Source: Natronorubrum halophilum (GTDB lineage: Archaea; Halobacteriota; Halobacteria; Halobacteriales; Natrialbaceae). Taken from it: a stretch of 64,000 bases of DNA. The DNA lies in NCBI RefSeq assembly GCF_003670115.1, contig NZ_QQTY01000001.1, forward strand, positions 310,001-374,000, written 5' to 3'. A model generated the notes under the pieces. That model had not been told where the DNA came from. It did not search any database and saw only the letters and a program-made list of their open reading frames with translations. The translations under genes and the position numbers were made by a program. Below, in pieces: positions 17,616 through 26,750 of the stretch. The first letter of the stretch is position 1. Each line of letters starts with the position of its first letter.

Positions 17616-17704
17616 ACCCCCGTGTTCGTCGTCCGCGCCTTCAACGGTTCGGGGTTGGCCGAACAGACCAAACGTGGATGGTGCTCGGGACGCTATACGT
17701 TAGC

Positions 17705-18160
17705 ATGAACCAGATCGAAGTGTTCGAGGAGATCGACGCCCCGCCGCCGGTCGTCTGGGACGTCCTTCTCGAGTTCGAGAGCTATCCCGAGTGGAACCCC
17801 TTCGTGCGGGCGATCGAAGGCGTGCCGAGCGAGGGCGAACAGCTCCGGGTGCGGATCGAACCCCCGGGCGCTCGAGGGATGACCTTCAGGCCGGAGGTTG
17901 TCGCCGTCGAGGAAAACCGACGGCTCGTGTGGCTCGGACGGCTGGTCGTCCCCTTCGCGTTCGACGGCTACCACGAGTTCCACCTCGAGCCGATCGACGA
18001 AGGAGAGCGGACCCGACTGCTCCACCGCGAGACGTTTCGCGGCGCGCTCGTCCCCCTGTTGGCCGATCTGGAATCGCTCGAGGCAGGGTTCGCGGCGATG
18101 AACAGCGCCGTCAAAGCACGCGCCGAGAGTCGGGTCGGCGCGGCGGAACCCGACTCATAA
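17705..18160 (+). CDS. SRPBCC-domain (START-like) protein
   Basis: 151 residues from ATG 17705 (MNQIEVFEEIDAPPPVVWDV). The START/Bet v1-like fold begins with this beta strand and the conserved VWDVLLEFESYPEWNPFVRA segment typical of polyketide cyclase/coenzyme Q-binding-like SRPBCC proteins. The hydrophobic cavity presumably binds a small ligand or lipid. Its last 6 bp overlap the end of the convergent HAD gene. No specific function can be assigned. Confidence 0.85.
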   Translation: MNQIEVFEEIDAPPPVVWDVLLEFESYPEWNPFVRAIEGVPSEGEQLRVRIEPPGARGMTFRPEVVAVEENRRLVWLGRLVVPFAFDGYHEFHLEPIDEGERTRLLHRETFRGALVPLLADLESLEAGFAAMNSAVKARAESRVGAAEPDS

Positions 18161-18808
18161 CAGTCCGGAGATCGCCTCGAGATCCTCGATTTCGTACGTC
18201 GGCGCTCGCTCGAGTTCGTATCCTTTGCGGTGATTTCGGCGAACAAAGGCCACGTCGACTCCAGCAGCGTCGGCCGCCTCGATATCGACCCAGCTATCGC
18301 CCACGTACAGCGCGTTTTCCGTGCCGAGTTCCTCGAGTGCGAGCACCAGGTAGTACGGCGTCGGCTTCTTGCGATCGATTCCCTGAACGGTCGGTTCGCG
18401 GCCGTACCAGGCGTCGAACCAGTCGAGATCGCAGTGGTCCACGATGTTGCCGATCGTCTCGTGTTGATTGTTGCTCACGATGGCCGTCGCCGCCTCGAGA
18501 TCCGCGAGCGCGTCCACGTCGTCGTAGAGCCGTTTGCGCCCGGTCTCGATCTCCTCGAGTTGGGCCTCGATCGCGGCGTGTTCGCGCGCCGTCCAGAGTT
18601 CGTGGGGATCTACCCCGTGCGTGTCCGCAACTGTGCGGAGCGACTCGACGCTCGGCCCCATCAGGGTCCGTCTGTGTTCGTCCGTCGGGTTACCGACGCC
18701 GACGGTCGCGAAGGCGTCGGACATCGCCTCGAGCAGCACGTCGCGATCCGTCGGCGTCGTCAGTACGCCGTCGTTGTCGAAAACGACCGCATCGTATCCT
18801 GTATTCAT
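18155..18808 (-). CDS. HAD-superfamily hydrolase (PGP-like phosphatase)
   Basis: 217 residues with all four HAD motifs: D11-N-D13-G-V-L (motif I, full DxD), AIVSNNQHETIG (motif II), GIDRKKPTPYYLVLAL (motif III Lys), and YVGDSWVDIEAADAAGVDVA (motif IV). A helical cap domain lies between about residues 20 and 85. This is a standard HAD-IA phosphatase of the phosphoglycolate phosphatase type. It differs from the other HAD protein at 14188 in having the complete DxD. Tail-to-tail with the SRPBCC gene. Confidence 0.88.
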   Translation of the reverse strand: MNTGYDAVVFDNDGVLTTPTDRDVLLEAMSDAFATVGVGNPTDEHRRTLMGPSVESLRTVADTHGVDPHELWTAREHAAIEAQLEEIETGRKRLYDDVDALADLEAATAIVSNNQHETIGNIVDHCDLDWFDAWYGREPTVQGIDRKKPTPYYLVLALEELGTENALYVGDSWVDIEAADAAGVDVAFVRRNHRKGYELERAPTYEIEDLEAISGLL

Positions 18809-19136
18809 CTCCGGTTGTACGGTCGTAGGTCTCGAGGCGATATCGGCGTTGTGCCTCGTCGTCGCGTTCTCGAGGCCGTGCCGGCGGTCCGCTGTGACCG
18901 CCCTTCGACGGCGATTCGGAACGCAGAACGGCGGTTCGCCCAGCCGAGGTGTCGGTTACGATGACGGGACGTGTAGACCGCGACGACAGGATGTATCGAC
19001 CGCGACGGTGGACTCGAGCCGAGCCGGCACCCGTCCGGAGGTTCAAGTAGGGAAAAGCGGCCAGCACCGCCGATGCCCCCGCAGCCAGTTCAGTTCGTCT
19101 CGAGACGCGATCACCGTCCACCCTGCTCCGAGGCCG
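18809..19136. other. Intergenic region, no feature recognised
   Basis: About 330 bases between divergently transcribed genes (HAD hydrolase leftward, DUF6735-like gene rightward). It should hold both promoters, but no clear TATA box, repeat or RNA gene stands out in this GC-rich stretch. Open frames across it look non-coding. Confidence 0.4.
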
Positions 19137-19733
19137 ATGGGACATAGAGCGCTCGTCGCCTACCGGCGACCGAATCAGCGTTACGACCTGCGATACAGCC
19201 ACTGGGGCGGCGAAGACGTCTCTTTCGCCGATCGAATCAGCGCCGAAACGCCCCTCGCCGACGGGGCGATCGACGCCGACCTGCTGGCGGGTCCGATCAC
19301 TCGAGAGCGAATTCTCGGGGAACACCTCGATCCCTGTATCCACGAGGTGTTGTACCTCGTCGAGCCCGGGGCCGACTACCGCGTGTCCGCCTACCGCGTC
19401 TGCTGGCTCGAGTGGGGCGACGGTCGCGACGGCGGCCGCGGAGCGATCATCGCCGTCGACAGCACCGCCGCCGATCGGACGGTACGAACGTGGTTTCGCG
19501 CGACCAAGACCGCCCTCGCCGACATCATCGAGATGGGCGCGCTCTCGCGCCGCGCGGCACAGGCGTACCTCGAGGCGCGGGTCTGCGAGGACGAGGACGG
19601 AACGGTCTACACGTACGACGCCGCCGACGGACTGGAGCCGAACGAGTCGACGTACACGCCGACGCCGGATCGGTGGCTCGAAGCGGACGAAAACCGGAAC
19701 GCGGACCCGGAGGACGGAAGCGACGCGGGATGA
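19137..19733 (+). CDS. Conserved haloarchaeal protein, DUF6735-like
   Basis: 198 residues from ATG 19137. The opening MGHRALVAYRRPNQRYDLRY followed by SHWGGEDVSFADRI resembles, from memory, the haloarchaeal DUF6735 family, whose members start almost identically. No membrane segment, signal or obvious catalytic motif is visible. The middle region (IHEVLYLVEPGADYRVSAYR) looks like a beta-rich core and the last 40 residues are acidic and probably disordered. It ends directly against the stop of the convergent MutS-like gene. Function unknown. Confidence 0.75.
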   Translation: MGHRALVAYRRPNQRYDLRYSHWGGEDVSFADRISAETPLADGAIDADLLAGPITRERILGEHLDPCIHEVLYLVEPGADYRVSAYRVCWLEWGDGRDGGRGAIIAVDSTAADRTVRTWFRATKTALADIIEMGALSRRAAQAYLEARVCEDEDGTVYTYDAADGLEPNESTYTPTPDRWLEADENRNADPEDGSDAG

Positions 19734-21554
19734 TCAGTCGCGTTCGCTCCAGCGGGCGTCGGCCAGCGTCCGCTGGACGATCTCGTTACCGACCGCCTCC
19801 GCGAGCGTCTCGAATCCGGCTCGCTCGCTTCGGTCGTCGGCGTTCGCGACGAGCCGCGAGACGATGAACTCCGGCGTCGACCGGCCGACGGTGTCGAAGC
19901 GCGGCTGGTAATCGACCAGCAGCTCGAGGTCCGGATTCAACCCTTCGGCGAAGATGCCGTCCACGCGCGCTTCCGAGGGCAGCGGCTCCAGATCGTCCGC
20001 GAGGTGCGTGACGAATACCGCGAGCGCGTCGCGGGTAACCGAGAGCGTCACGAGGCCGTGGAGCAGGTTCGCCGCGCTGCCCGGTTCGGTGATCGCCTCG
20101 AACTCGTCGACCAGCATCAGGGTGCGCCCGTCCGCGGACAGCGGCGGCACGATCGAGCGCAGCGTCGACTCGAGCACGCCGGCGTTGAAACTCGCGTGCC
20201 GCCGGTGGAAGACCAGCGAGTCGACGGGCGTCACCTCGGCCCGCTCGGCGGGGACGGGCAGCCCCATCGTCGCCAGCAGGACGACCTGACAGAGCGTCTC
20301 GAGTAAGGTCGTCTTCCCGCCGCTGTTCGCGCCGGTGAGGACGGACACGCGTTCCGTCCCGGGGACCGAGTTCACGTCATCGGGAACGTCGACCACGCCG
20401 TGATCGCCGAGGGCGTAGGTGACTGGCTGGACCGATTCGTCGTCGTGAGCCGCAAGCGTCAGGTTCCGCGCCTCGAGGACGGAGACGGCGGCCGCCTGGC
20501 CGCCCGCTCGCGCACTCCGTGCGCTCGCGTTTGCCGGTGACTCGCTATCCACGAACACTGGTCGCGTGCAGTCGTACGCGAGCGCAAAGCGCGCCAGCGA
20601 GAGGTGCAAGGCGATGTCGTCGACCGCCGAGACCGCCTGCTCGACGGCCTCGCGGGACTCGTCCAGGGTGCCCTCGAACGCTCCTGCGACGGCGTCCTCG
20701 CGCTCGTCGATCGCCGCGGTGAGATCGCTCCGGAGCGCTCGCAACGTAGTCCCGACGAAGTCCGTCGCGTCGGCCGCATCGGTCGCCATCGCGTCTCGAA
20801 CCCGATCGATCGTCACGTCCGTCTCCGTCAGGAGACAATCCTCGAACGCTTCGCGGAACTGACCGACGTCGCGGACGCCGTCCGAACGAAGCTCCTCGAT
20901 CACCTCGAGCACGTTGGCGTCCATATCCTCGATCGCACCAAGCGCGTCCCGAAGCCGGTCGAGTTCGTCGTCCGCGCCCCGCGTGACGCGACCGTCGTCG
21001 AGCGCCGCGAGGGCCTCGGCGGCCTCCGCGAGCGTACCCCGCTCGAGGTCGGCGATAGCCGCGAACGGCCCCGAGTCCACGCCGGCCTCGAGCAGCGCGA
21101 GCGCGGCCTCGACGGCTGCATGCGTGCTTTCGTCGCGCTCGTCGTAGCGCTCGTAGGCGGCGAGGACCGCTTCCCGGTCGTTGTCCTCGAGCGTCGCCCA
21201 CGCGTCGCAGGCGGCGAGCACGTCGTCCACGCGACTCTCCATGGCCTCGCGGGACGTCAACGGCGTGAGCACCCGGATTCGGTCGGCCGCGCGCTCGGTG
21301 ACGGCGTGTTCGACCGCCAGGTCGAGCAGTTCCTTGTACGCTGACCGAGCGTCGCTGGTCGCGAGGGTGTCCATCCCGTCGCCGCCGGTCGCTCGGCGGA
21401 GGATACGCGTCGCCCGTCCGCGGGCGAGGCCGGCGTCCGAGAGCGCGCGCACGTCGCCGCTCTCGATCGCCTGAATCGCGCGCTCCCTGCCCAGTTGCTC
21501 AACCAGCGTCTCCCGCGTCTTCGGACCGACCCCCCAGTACTCCTCGAGTCGCAT
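19734..21554 (-). CDS. MutS-like ATPase with N-terminal helix-hairpin-helix
   Basis: 606 residues from ATG 21554 (MRLEEYWGVGPKTRETLVEQ). Residues 1-60 form a helix-hairpin-helix DNA-binding unit, then a long helical lever/clamp region, then the MutS domain V ATPase. ATPase motifs are Walker A GANSGGKTT (around residue 407), Walker B MLVDEFEAI, and VFVTHLADDL. It lacks the N-terminal mismatch-recognition domains of MutS1, including the Phe-x-Glu motif, so it is not a canonical mismatch repair MutS. It resembles the archaeal MutS5/MutS-related group. A role in recombination or branched-DNA handling is inferred from family knowledge. Divergent from purF. Confidence 0.85.
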   Translation of the reverse strand: MRLEEYWGVGPKTRETLVEQLGRERAIQAIESGDVRALSDAGLARGRATRILRRATGGDGMDTLATSDARSAYKELLDLAVEHAVTERAADRIRVLTPLTSREAMESRVDDVLAACDAWATLEDNDREAVLAAYERYDERDESTHAAVEAALALLEAGVDSGPFAAIADLERGTLAEAAEALAALDDGRVTRGADDELDRLRDALGAIEDMDANVLEVIEELRSDGVRDVGQFREAFEDCLLTETDVTIDRVRDAMATDAADATDFVGTTLRALRSDLTAAIDEREDAVAGAFEGTLDESREAVEQAVSAVDDIALHLSLARFALAYDCTRPVFVDSESPANASARSARAGGQAAAVSVLEARNLTLAAHDDESVQPVTYALGDHGVVDVPDDVNSVPGTERVSVLTGANSGGKTTLLETLCQVVLLATMGLPVPAERAEVTPVDSLVFHRRHASFNAGVLESTLRSIVPPLSADGRTLMLVDEFEAITEPGSAANLLHGLVTLSVTRDALAVFVTHLADDLEPLPSEARVDGIFAEGLNPDLELLVDYQPRFDTVGRSTPEFIVSRLVANADDRSERAGFETLAEAVGNEIVQRTLADARWSERD

Positions 21555-21808
21555 ACTCGTGGAGTTCGAGGCAACTGCCTTGAACACTGTGCCATCGACC
21601 GGAGTGATGGCGTCTATCGTCGGTTCGCGCGCTCGTCGTCCCGGAGTCGAGTCGCCACGGTGACGCGTCGTCACCGTTCACGTTCGCGCCACTCGCCCGG
21701 AATGGCCCGAACGGTGGAGATGAGGCCGCTACGCGTCCAGCGAGGAAGTGTGCAAGAACGTGGATATTCTGTGAGCCGATAGCCGGCGGCGCTGCACAAA
21801 CACGAGGA

Positions 21809-21815
21809 TTTTTAT
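21809..21815 (+). promoter_or_regulatory. purF TATA box
   Basis: The T/A-rich TTTTTAT stands in GC-rich DNA with its centre 28 bp upstream of the ATG at 21840. This is the spacing expected for a leaderless haloarchaeal transcript that starts at the first codon, and it supports ATG 21840 rather than the internal ATG at 21879. Confidence 0.6.
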
Positions 21816-21839
21816 CGACTCGAGCGCCTACTGACTCCC

Positions 21840-23351
21840 ATGACTGATGGGCGGGGCGAAACTCCCCGGCGAACAGGAATGACCGAGAAGTGCGGCGTCG
21901 TCGGCGTCTCACTGAACGGTCGAGACGCGGCACGACCGTTGTACTACGCGCTCTATGCACTCCAGCACCGCGGCCAGGAGTCCGCCGGAATCGTCACGCA
22001 CGACGGCTTCCAGCAACACAGCCACGTCAAGATGGGGCTCGTGGGCGACGCCTTCGGCGAGGACGACCTCGACGCGCTCAACGGGTCCGCGGGGATCGGC
22101 CACGTCCGCTATCCGACGGCCGGCTCGGTCGACTCCTCCTGTGCACAGCCCTTCTCTGTCTCGTTCAAGAGCGGTTCGCTCGGGCTCTCCCACAACGGCA
22201 ACCTCGTCAACGCCGACGAGATTCGGGACGAACTCGCGGCGGTGGGTCACGCCTTCACCAGCGACGGCGACACCGAGGTCATCGCCCACGACCTCGCGCG
22301 CAACCTGCTCGAGGAGGACCTCGTCCGGGCGGTCAAGCGCACGATGGGGCGGATCCACGGCTCCTACGCGCTGACGATCAGCCACGACGATACGATCCTC
22401 GGCGTCCGCGATCCGCAGGGAAACCGCCCGCTCTGTATCGGGGAACTCGAGGACGGCTACATTCTCGCCTCGGAGTCGGCGGCGATCGACACGCTCGACG
22501 GGGAACTCGTTCGCGACGTTCGGCCGGGCGAACTCGTCGTCCTCACCGAAGGCGGCGAAGGGTTCGACTCCTACCAGCTCGTCGAACAGGAGAACACCGC
22601 CCACTGTTTCTTCGAACACGTCTACTTCGCGCGGCCGGACAGCGTTATCGACGAAACGCTAGTCTACGAGGCGCGTCGGAATCTCGGACGCGAACTCTGG
22701 GACGAAAGCGGCGTCGAGACCGACGTCGTGATGCCGGTTCCCGACTCCGGGCGCGCGTTCGCCTCGGGTTACGCCGACGCGGCGAGCGAGACGACCGCCG
22801 ACGGCGAGCCCCGCGACGAGGACGACGACGGCGTCGAGTTCGCCGAGGGACTGATGAAAAACCGCTACGTCGGCCGCACGTTCATCATGCCGACTCAGGA
22901 CGAGCGCGAGCGCGCCGTTCGACTGAAGCTCAACCCGATCAAGTCCACCATCGAGGGCAAGACCGTCACGGTTATCGACGACAGCATCGTCCGCGGAACC
23001 ACCTCGACGCAGCTTGTCCAGTTGCTCAAAGACTGCGGTGCCGAGGCGGTCCACGTTCGAATCGGCGCGCCGAAGATCGTCGCCCCGTGTTACATGGGGA
23101 TCAACATGGCCACCCGCGAGGAACTCATCGCTTCGGATAAGACAACCGAAGAGATCCGCGATACCATCGACGCCGACAGTCTCGCGTACCTCTCGACCGA
23201 TTCCGTCGCCGAGGTCCTCGGAAAGGAGCGCCTCGACCTCTGTCTGGGCTGCGTGACCGGAGAGTACCCCTACGATATCGACGGCGAGGAGACCGATCGC
23301 GACGTCACCCGCCCCGAACTCGGTGGCCAGGCGCTGCACGCCGACGACTAA
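21840..23351 (+). CDS. purF: Amidophosphoribosyltransferase
   Basis: 503 residues. It catalyses the first committed step of purine synthesis: glutamine plus PRPP to phosphoribosylamine. The N-terminal Ntn glutaminase has its nucleophile Cys18 (EKCGVVGVSL), so the first 17 residues would be a cleaved propeptide. Further segments are LQHRGQESAGIVT, GHVRYPTAGS and LSHNGNLVN. The C-terminal phosphoribosyltransferase domain has VIDDSIVRGTTS, the PRPP loop. Cysteines in HCFFEHVYF, APCYMGINM and LDLCLGCVTGEYP correspond to the four Fe-S ligands of Bacillus-type PurF, so this is the iron-sulfur form. It has an acidic insertion at about residues 310-335. Transcribed alone. Confidence 0.96.
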   Translation: MTDGRGETPRRTGMTEKCGVVGVSLNGRDAARPLYYALYALQHRGQESAGIVTHDGFQQHSHVKMGLVGDAFGEDDLDALNGSAGIGHVRYPTAGSVDSSCAQPFSVSFKSGSLGLSHNGNLVNADEIRDELAAVGHAFTSDGDTEVIAHDLARNLLEEDLVRAVKRTMGRIHGSYALTISHDDTILGVRDPQGNRPLCIGELEDGYILASESAAIDTLDGELVRDVRPGELVVLTEGGEGFDSYQLVEQENTAHCFFEHVYFARPDSVIDETLVYEARRNLGRELWDESGVETDVVMPVPDSGRAFASGYADAASETTADGEPRDEDDDGVEFAEGLMKNRYVGRTFIMPTQDERERAVRLKLNPIKSTIEGKTVTVIDDSIVRGTTSTQLVQLLKDCGAEAVHVRIGAPKIVAPCYMGINMATREELIASDKTTEEIRDTIDADSLAYLSTDSVAEVLGKERLDLCLGCVTGEYPYDIDGEETDRDVTRPELGGQALHADD

Positions 23352-23453
23352 CGACCTCTGCTCTTTCTGTAGGTGCGTCGGGCTACGTACCTCTGTCGCG
23401 GCTCCACGGTGGTCCGCCGTTTCCGGGATCGTCTCGAGAGCACGGGATTTCGG

Positions 23454-24017
23454 TCAGTACGCGACGTGCAACAGCGCGTAGACGACGATCCCGAGCGAGA
23501 ACGAGATCAGCCAGAGGGACGCCGCGATCCGGCCGAAGCGGGCGTGACTGGTCCGGCGAAGTTCCGCGACCGGGTACGCGAAGGCCAGCAGGAGCGCGTA
23601 GTAGACCAGCGGCACGCAGACGATCGCGAGAAAGATGTGGATCGCGAGCACCGGCAGGTAGACGAACTGGTAGACAGCGTCGGGCCCGGGAAACGGCTGC
23701 GGGCCGCCGGTCGCTACCAGCCGGTAGAGATAGAGCGTCAGGAAGGCCGCGAACAGGCAGAACGAGGTGAGCATCGCGACGCGGTGTCTGTCGACCTGCC
23801 CGCGACGGATGGCTCGCCAACCCAGCGCGATCGTTCCGATCGCCGCCGCGCTGATCACCACGTTGAGGTGCGGAATCAGGTCGAGGAACCACTCGGGCGC
23901 GGCCGGCACCGTCGAGGGCGGAATCCGGCCGCCCGCCGCCGCGAAGACCACCGCGAGGGAGACGACGCTCAGGACTGCCGCGATCGGGGTGACGCGCTCT
24001 CGAGGGACGTACTCCAT
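23454..24017 (-). CDS. DUF420 membrane protein
   Basis: 187 residues from ATG 24017 (MEYVPRERVTPIAAVLSVVS). It has five hydrophobic helices: about 12-32, 45-65, 78-98, 118-140 and 160-183. The helix pattern and the HLNVVISAAA and VYQFVYLPVLAIHIFLAIVC segments with conserved His residues match the DUF420 family (PF04238), often found near cytochrome oxidase and haem genes. No oxidase genes are nearby. The His residues in membrane helices suggest a haem or metal-related function, but this is inference. Confidence 0.85.
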   Translation of the reverse strand: MEYVPRERVTPIAAVLSVVSLAVVFAAAGGRIPPSTVPAAPEWFLDLIPHLNVVISAAAIGTIALGWRAIRRGQVDRHRVAMLTSFCLFAAFLTLYLYRLVATGGPQPFPGPDAVYQFVYLPVLAIHIFLAIVCVPLVYYALLLAFAYPVAELRRTSHARFGRIAASLWLISFSLGIVVYALLHVAY

Positions 24018-24238
24018 GTCTCGAGGTTCGCGCGGAACGGGAAAGTGGTTACCGTCTTCGGCCACGCCCCCGAATCGGAGAACGTGGAGCGATCTACCGA
24101 GTCGCAGATAGTGTCGCTCTCGGCCCCCCGTAGCTGTCGTCCCCGTTTCCGATGCCGCTCCGAACGGGCCATCTCGAGCAGCACTCTCAGATGTTTCAGA
24201 ACGTAAACTTTTATCGGAAGTAACCACGAGAAACGGTC

Positions 24239-24589
24239 ATGACGAACATCCGACGAACGCCGTTCAGTACCGAAAATCCGGTGTCGTTCATCGTCCTCGT
24301 CGGACTGGTAGCGACGATCGGCGGCCTGACGATCCGTGATTCCGCCGGGATATCCACGATCGTCGCCGCGGTCGGTATCGGGCTGCTCGTCACCGGCAGC
24401 ACGTACACGCTCACCACCGGCTCCACGCTGCAACGATTGACGACCTCGTTCGTCGCACTCGTGTCCGTCCAACTGGTCGCCATCGCCGGCATCGTTAGGT
24501 GGCTGGGTGCGGTCGGCCTGCTGCTGGTACTCGCGGGAATTTGCTACGGCCGACGGGTCCGGCTGCACCGATCGCTCGCTCGCCGGTAG
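24239..24589 (+). CDS. Small hydrophobic membrane protein (116 aa)
   Basis: Four predicted membrane helices at about 15-30, 36-58, 65-85 and 88-105, with a basic tail (YGRRVRLHRSLARR) that should face the cytoplasm. Starts MTNIRRTPFSTENPV, with an aaacttttatcgg TATA-like stretch about 30 bp upstream supporting the start and a leaderless transcript. No known family is recognised; it is probably a haloarchaea-specific membrane protein. Confidence 0.7.
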   Translation: MTNIRRTPFSTENPVSFIVLVGLVATIGGLTIRDSAGISTIVAAVGIGLLVTGSTYTLTTGSTLQRLTTSFVALVSVQLVAIAGIVRWLGAVGLLLVLAGICYGRRVRLHRSLARR

Positions 24590-24691
24590 ATACCTGCAGA
24601 ACGACGCTGGCCGCTCGAGGGCTCGAGAGGACGAAACGTCGTCAAACAGCGCGCTTGCTATCGAACGTAGTTTTCTGAAGGATTATGCGTG

Positions 24692-24769
24692 GGTGATGTC
24701 CTCGAAGGAGATCACCTGCATCGTTGGTCGCGGCGCGTAGCGCCGCGCATTTGGTGGACATCGTCCACC
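24692..24769 (-). terminator. Hairpin series 3' of tRNA-Leu
   Basis: Three inverted repeats follow the tRNA 3' end. GGTGGAC-ATC-GTCCACC (24753-24769) and GCGGCGC-GTA-GCGCCGC (24730-24746) are perfect 7-bp stems with 3-nt loops. GGTGAT...ATCACC (24692-24716) encloses a smaller CCT/AGG stem. They could terminate or protect the tRNA precursor; no T-run follows on the minus strand, so termination is uncertain. Confidence 0.4.
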
Positions 24770-24776
24770 CATGCGA

Positions 24777-24861
<85 letters not shown>

Positions 24862-25002
24862 CCGCGTCGTCTTTGTCTTTCTGCACTCAATCGTACCCAT
24901 CGGGGTTACAAAAGCCCTTTCTTTTCACTCGGTGTCTGCGGCGGGGTCACACGGAAGCATTCGGAGCGGTGATTTGAAATGCGCCAGTTGCGAAAAGGTA
25001 CC

Positions 25003-25527
25003 ATGGCTAAGTATTCGACTGGTTCGTCCTCCGGCAGCGGCGCGACGAACTGCGAACTCTGCGGTGCCGAGAGCGACTCGCTTCGCCTCGCGAGCGTCGC
25101 CGGTGCCGAACTCGAGGTCTGTCCCGACTGTGCACCCCACGACGACAATCAGAAACGCTCGCGATCGTCCCAGCGGAGTTCCCAGGGGCAGGACAGTGCC
25201 TCGAGCGACGAGTTGAATCGCAAGAAGAAGGCGGCCCGGAACGTCGCCAAGGCGAACCCGGTCTGGGACGGCGACTCCAAACACTGGGAGAAAGAGGGGA
25301 CGAACTACGACGACGATCAACTCCCGTACCTCGTCTCCGACTACGGAGAGGTGCTGGTCGAGGCCCGCCGGGACGCCGGCCTCCAGCGCGAGGAACTCGC
25401 GGAGGAACTCGGCGCGCGCGAGAAGGCGATTCTCGCCGTCGAGCAGGGCCGGGCGACCCAGGCCGGCGTCGGTGGCGGGTTGATCGAGGCGCTCGAGGAG
25501 CGCCTGGACGTCACGCTGGCGGAGTAA
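25003..25527 (+). CDS. MBF1-like zinc-ribbon/HTH transcription factor
   Basis: 174 residues from ATG 25003 (MAKYSTGSSSGSGATNCELC). A zinc ribbon C-x-x-C...C-x-x-C (CELCGAESD...EVCPDCAPH, about residues 17-48) is followed by a charged linker and a C-terminal Cro-type helix-turn-helix (about 112-172, LVEARRDAGLQREELAEELG and ILAVEQGRATQAG). This is the layout of archaeal multiprotein bridging factor 1 homologues, which are thought to link regulators with TBP. Its promoter shares the region between tRNA-Leu and this gene, where an AT-rich caaaagccctttctttt stretch lies. Confidence 0.9.
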   Translation: MAKYSTGSSSGSGATNCELCGAESDSLRLASVAGAELEVCPDCAPHDDNQKRSRSSQRSSQGQDSASSDELNRKKKAARNVAKANPVWDGDSKHWEKEGTNYDDDQLPYLVSDYGEVLVEARRDAGLQREELAEELGAREKAILAVEQGRATQAGVGGGLIEALEERLDVTLAE

Positions 25528-25639
25528 CGAGACGGGTTCGATACGGTTCCGTTAGACGGCAGTCTACGCGTTCGATGTCGACGCCGGCGGGCGATGCTCG
25601 GCAAGCAGACTTTTCATTGCGGAGGATAGACTCCACCTC

Positions 25640-26506
25640 ATGACGCAACGGGCGGCAAGAGAGCCGTACACCACGCGATTCGAGACCGAGGTGACGGCCG
25701 TCGACGGGCGATCGGTCTGGCTCGAGACGAGCTACTTCTTCGGGGCGAGCGGCGGTCAGCCGGCCGATCACGGCACGGTCGGCGACATCGCCGTCACCGA
25801 CGTGCAACTGGACGGCGGCGAGCAGGTCCACGTGCTCGCCGAGGAGCCGTCGTTCAAGTCCGGCCACCGCGTGCTGTGCTCTATCGACTGGTCGTTTCGC
25901 ATGTACTGCATGCGAGCCCACACGGCCAGTCACGTCCTCTACGGTGCCGCCGTACGATCGCTCGAGGAGGAGCCGGCGTACGCCGGCCTCGAGATCAGCG
26001 AGGAGACGGTCGGCGTCACGCTCGAGACGGAGTCGATCGACGACGGGACGCTGATCGAACTGGACGAACTGCTCAACCGAGTGGTCTGGGAGTCTCGGCC
26101 GGTGTCGTGGGAGGACGTGCCGATCTCGAGTGCGCGCGAGCGCGACGAAATCGGATTCGACGAAGAGCGAACGCCGGACGCGATCGAGAAGGGGCGAGTG
26201 CGAGTCGTCTCGATCGGGGACAACAACGACAACGGGAACGGCGGTGCGCTGCCGAGTGCACGGGATACGTGGGACGTCACGGCCTGTAGCGGGACGCACG
26301 TCCGGAACACGCGCGAGGTGGGACCGGTGACGGTGCTCGGCCGGTCGGCTACCGAGGAGGGGCTGACGCGGATCGAACTCGCCGTCGGCCCGCGGGCGAT
26401 CGAACGGCGGACGGCCGAAAAGCGCGCAGTGTTCGCCGCGACGCGGGCGCTCGACGTCGATATCGACGGCATTCACGACGAACTCGACCGGCTGGACGCG
26501 CGCTGA
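25640..26506 (+). CDS. alaX: Alanyl-tRNA editing protein AlaX
   Basis: 288 residues. AlaX proteins hydrolyse mischarged Ser- or Gly-tRNA(Ala) in trans. The editing-domain signatures are SYFFGASGGQPADHGTV (about 32-48), the zinc/catalytic H-T-A-S-H in RAHTASHVLYG (about 92-102), and the third metal motif ACSGTHVRNTREVG near 215-228. The short Ala-type (AlaX-M) domain set is complete, but the loop normally reading GGGQ is A-S-G-G-Q here. A Gly/Asn-rich insertion (DNNDNGNGG, about 194-202) is unusual. No catalytic AlaRS domains are present. Start ATG 25640. Confidence 0.9.
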   Translation: MTQRAAREPYTTRFETEVTAVDGRSVWLETSYFFGASGGQPADHGTVGDIAVTDVQLDGGEQVHVLAEEPSFKSGHRVLCSIDWSFRMYCMRAHTASHVLYGAAVRSLEEEPAYAGLEISEETVGVTLETESIDDGTLIELDELLNRVVWESRPVSWEDVPISSARERDEIGFDEERTPDAIEKGRVRVVSIGDNNDNGNGGALPSARDTWDVTACSGTHVRNTREVGPVTVLGRSATEEGLTRIELAVGPRAIERRTAEKRAVFAATRALDVDIDGIHDELDRLDAR

Positions 26507-26706
26507 CGAGATGGCAGAGACTGCCTCGAGAGCGCTTGTAATCGTTGAGAGCGCCGTGTAGTTCCATCGACCGTACAGAGCAGCCGCGCGCCAATGAAAA
26601 TTGTTGAAATATATGTTCTAACTTTTTAACTGTGAGGGCCCGAGTCGATATCGGCCGTCGATTGCGGATCTCGTCCGCGATGGGACTCGAGAGCCGTCGG
26701 ACCGGG

Positions 26707-26715
26707 AATATTTTA
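26707..26715 (+). promoter_or_regulatory. trmB TATA-like element
   Basis: AATATTTTA lies about 40 bp upstream of the TrmB ATG at 26751, implying a short leader of around a dozen bases. An additional AT-rich stretch (gaaatatatgttctaacttttt, two pieces around 26605-26630) further upstream may be an alternative promoter. Confidence 0.45.
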
Positions 26716-26750
26716 CCGTGACCGACCAATCCGTGAGGTACTGAACACCC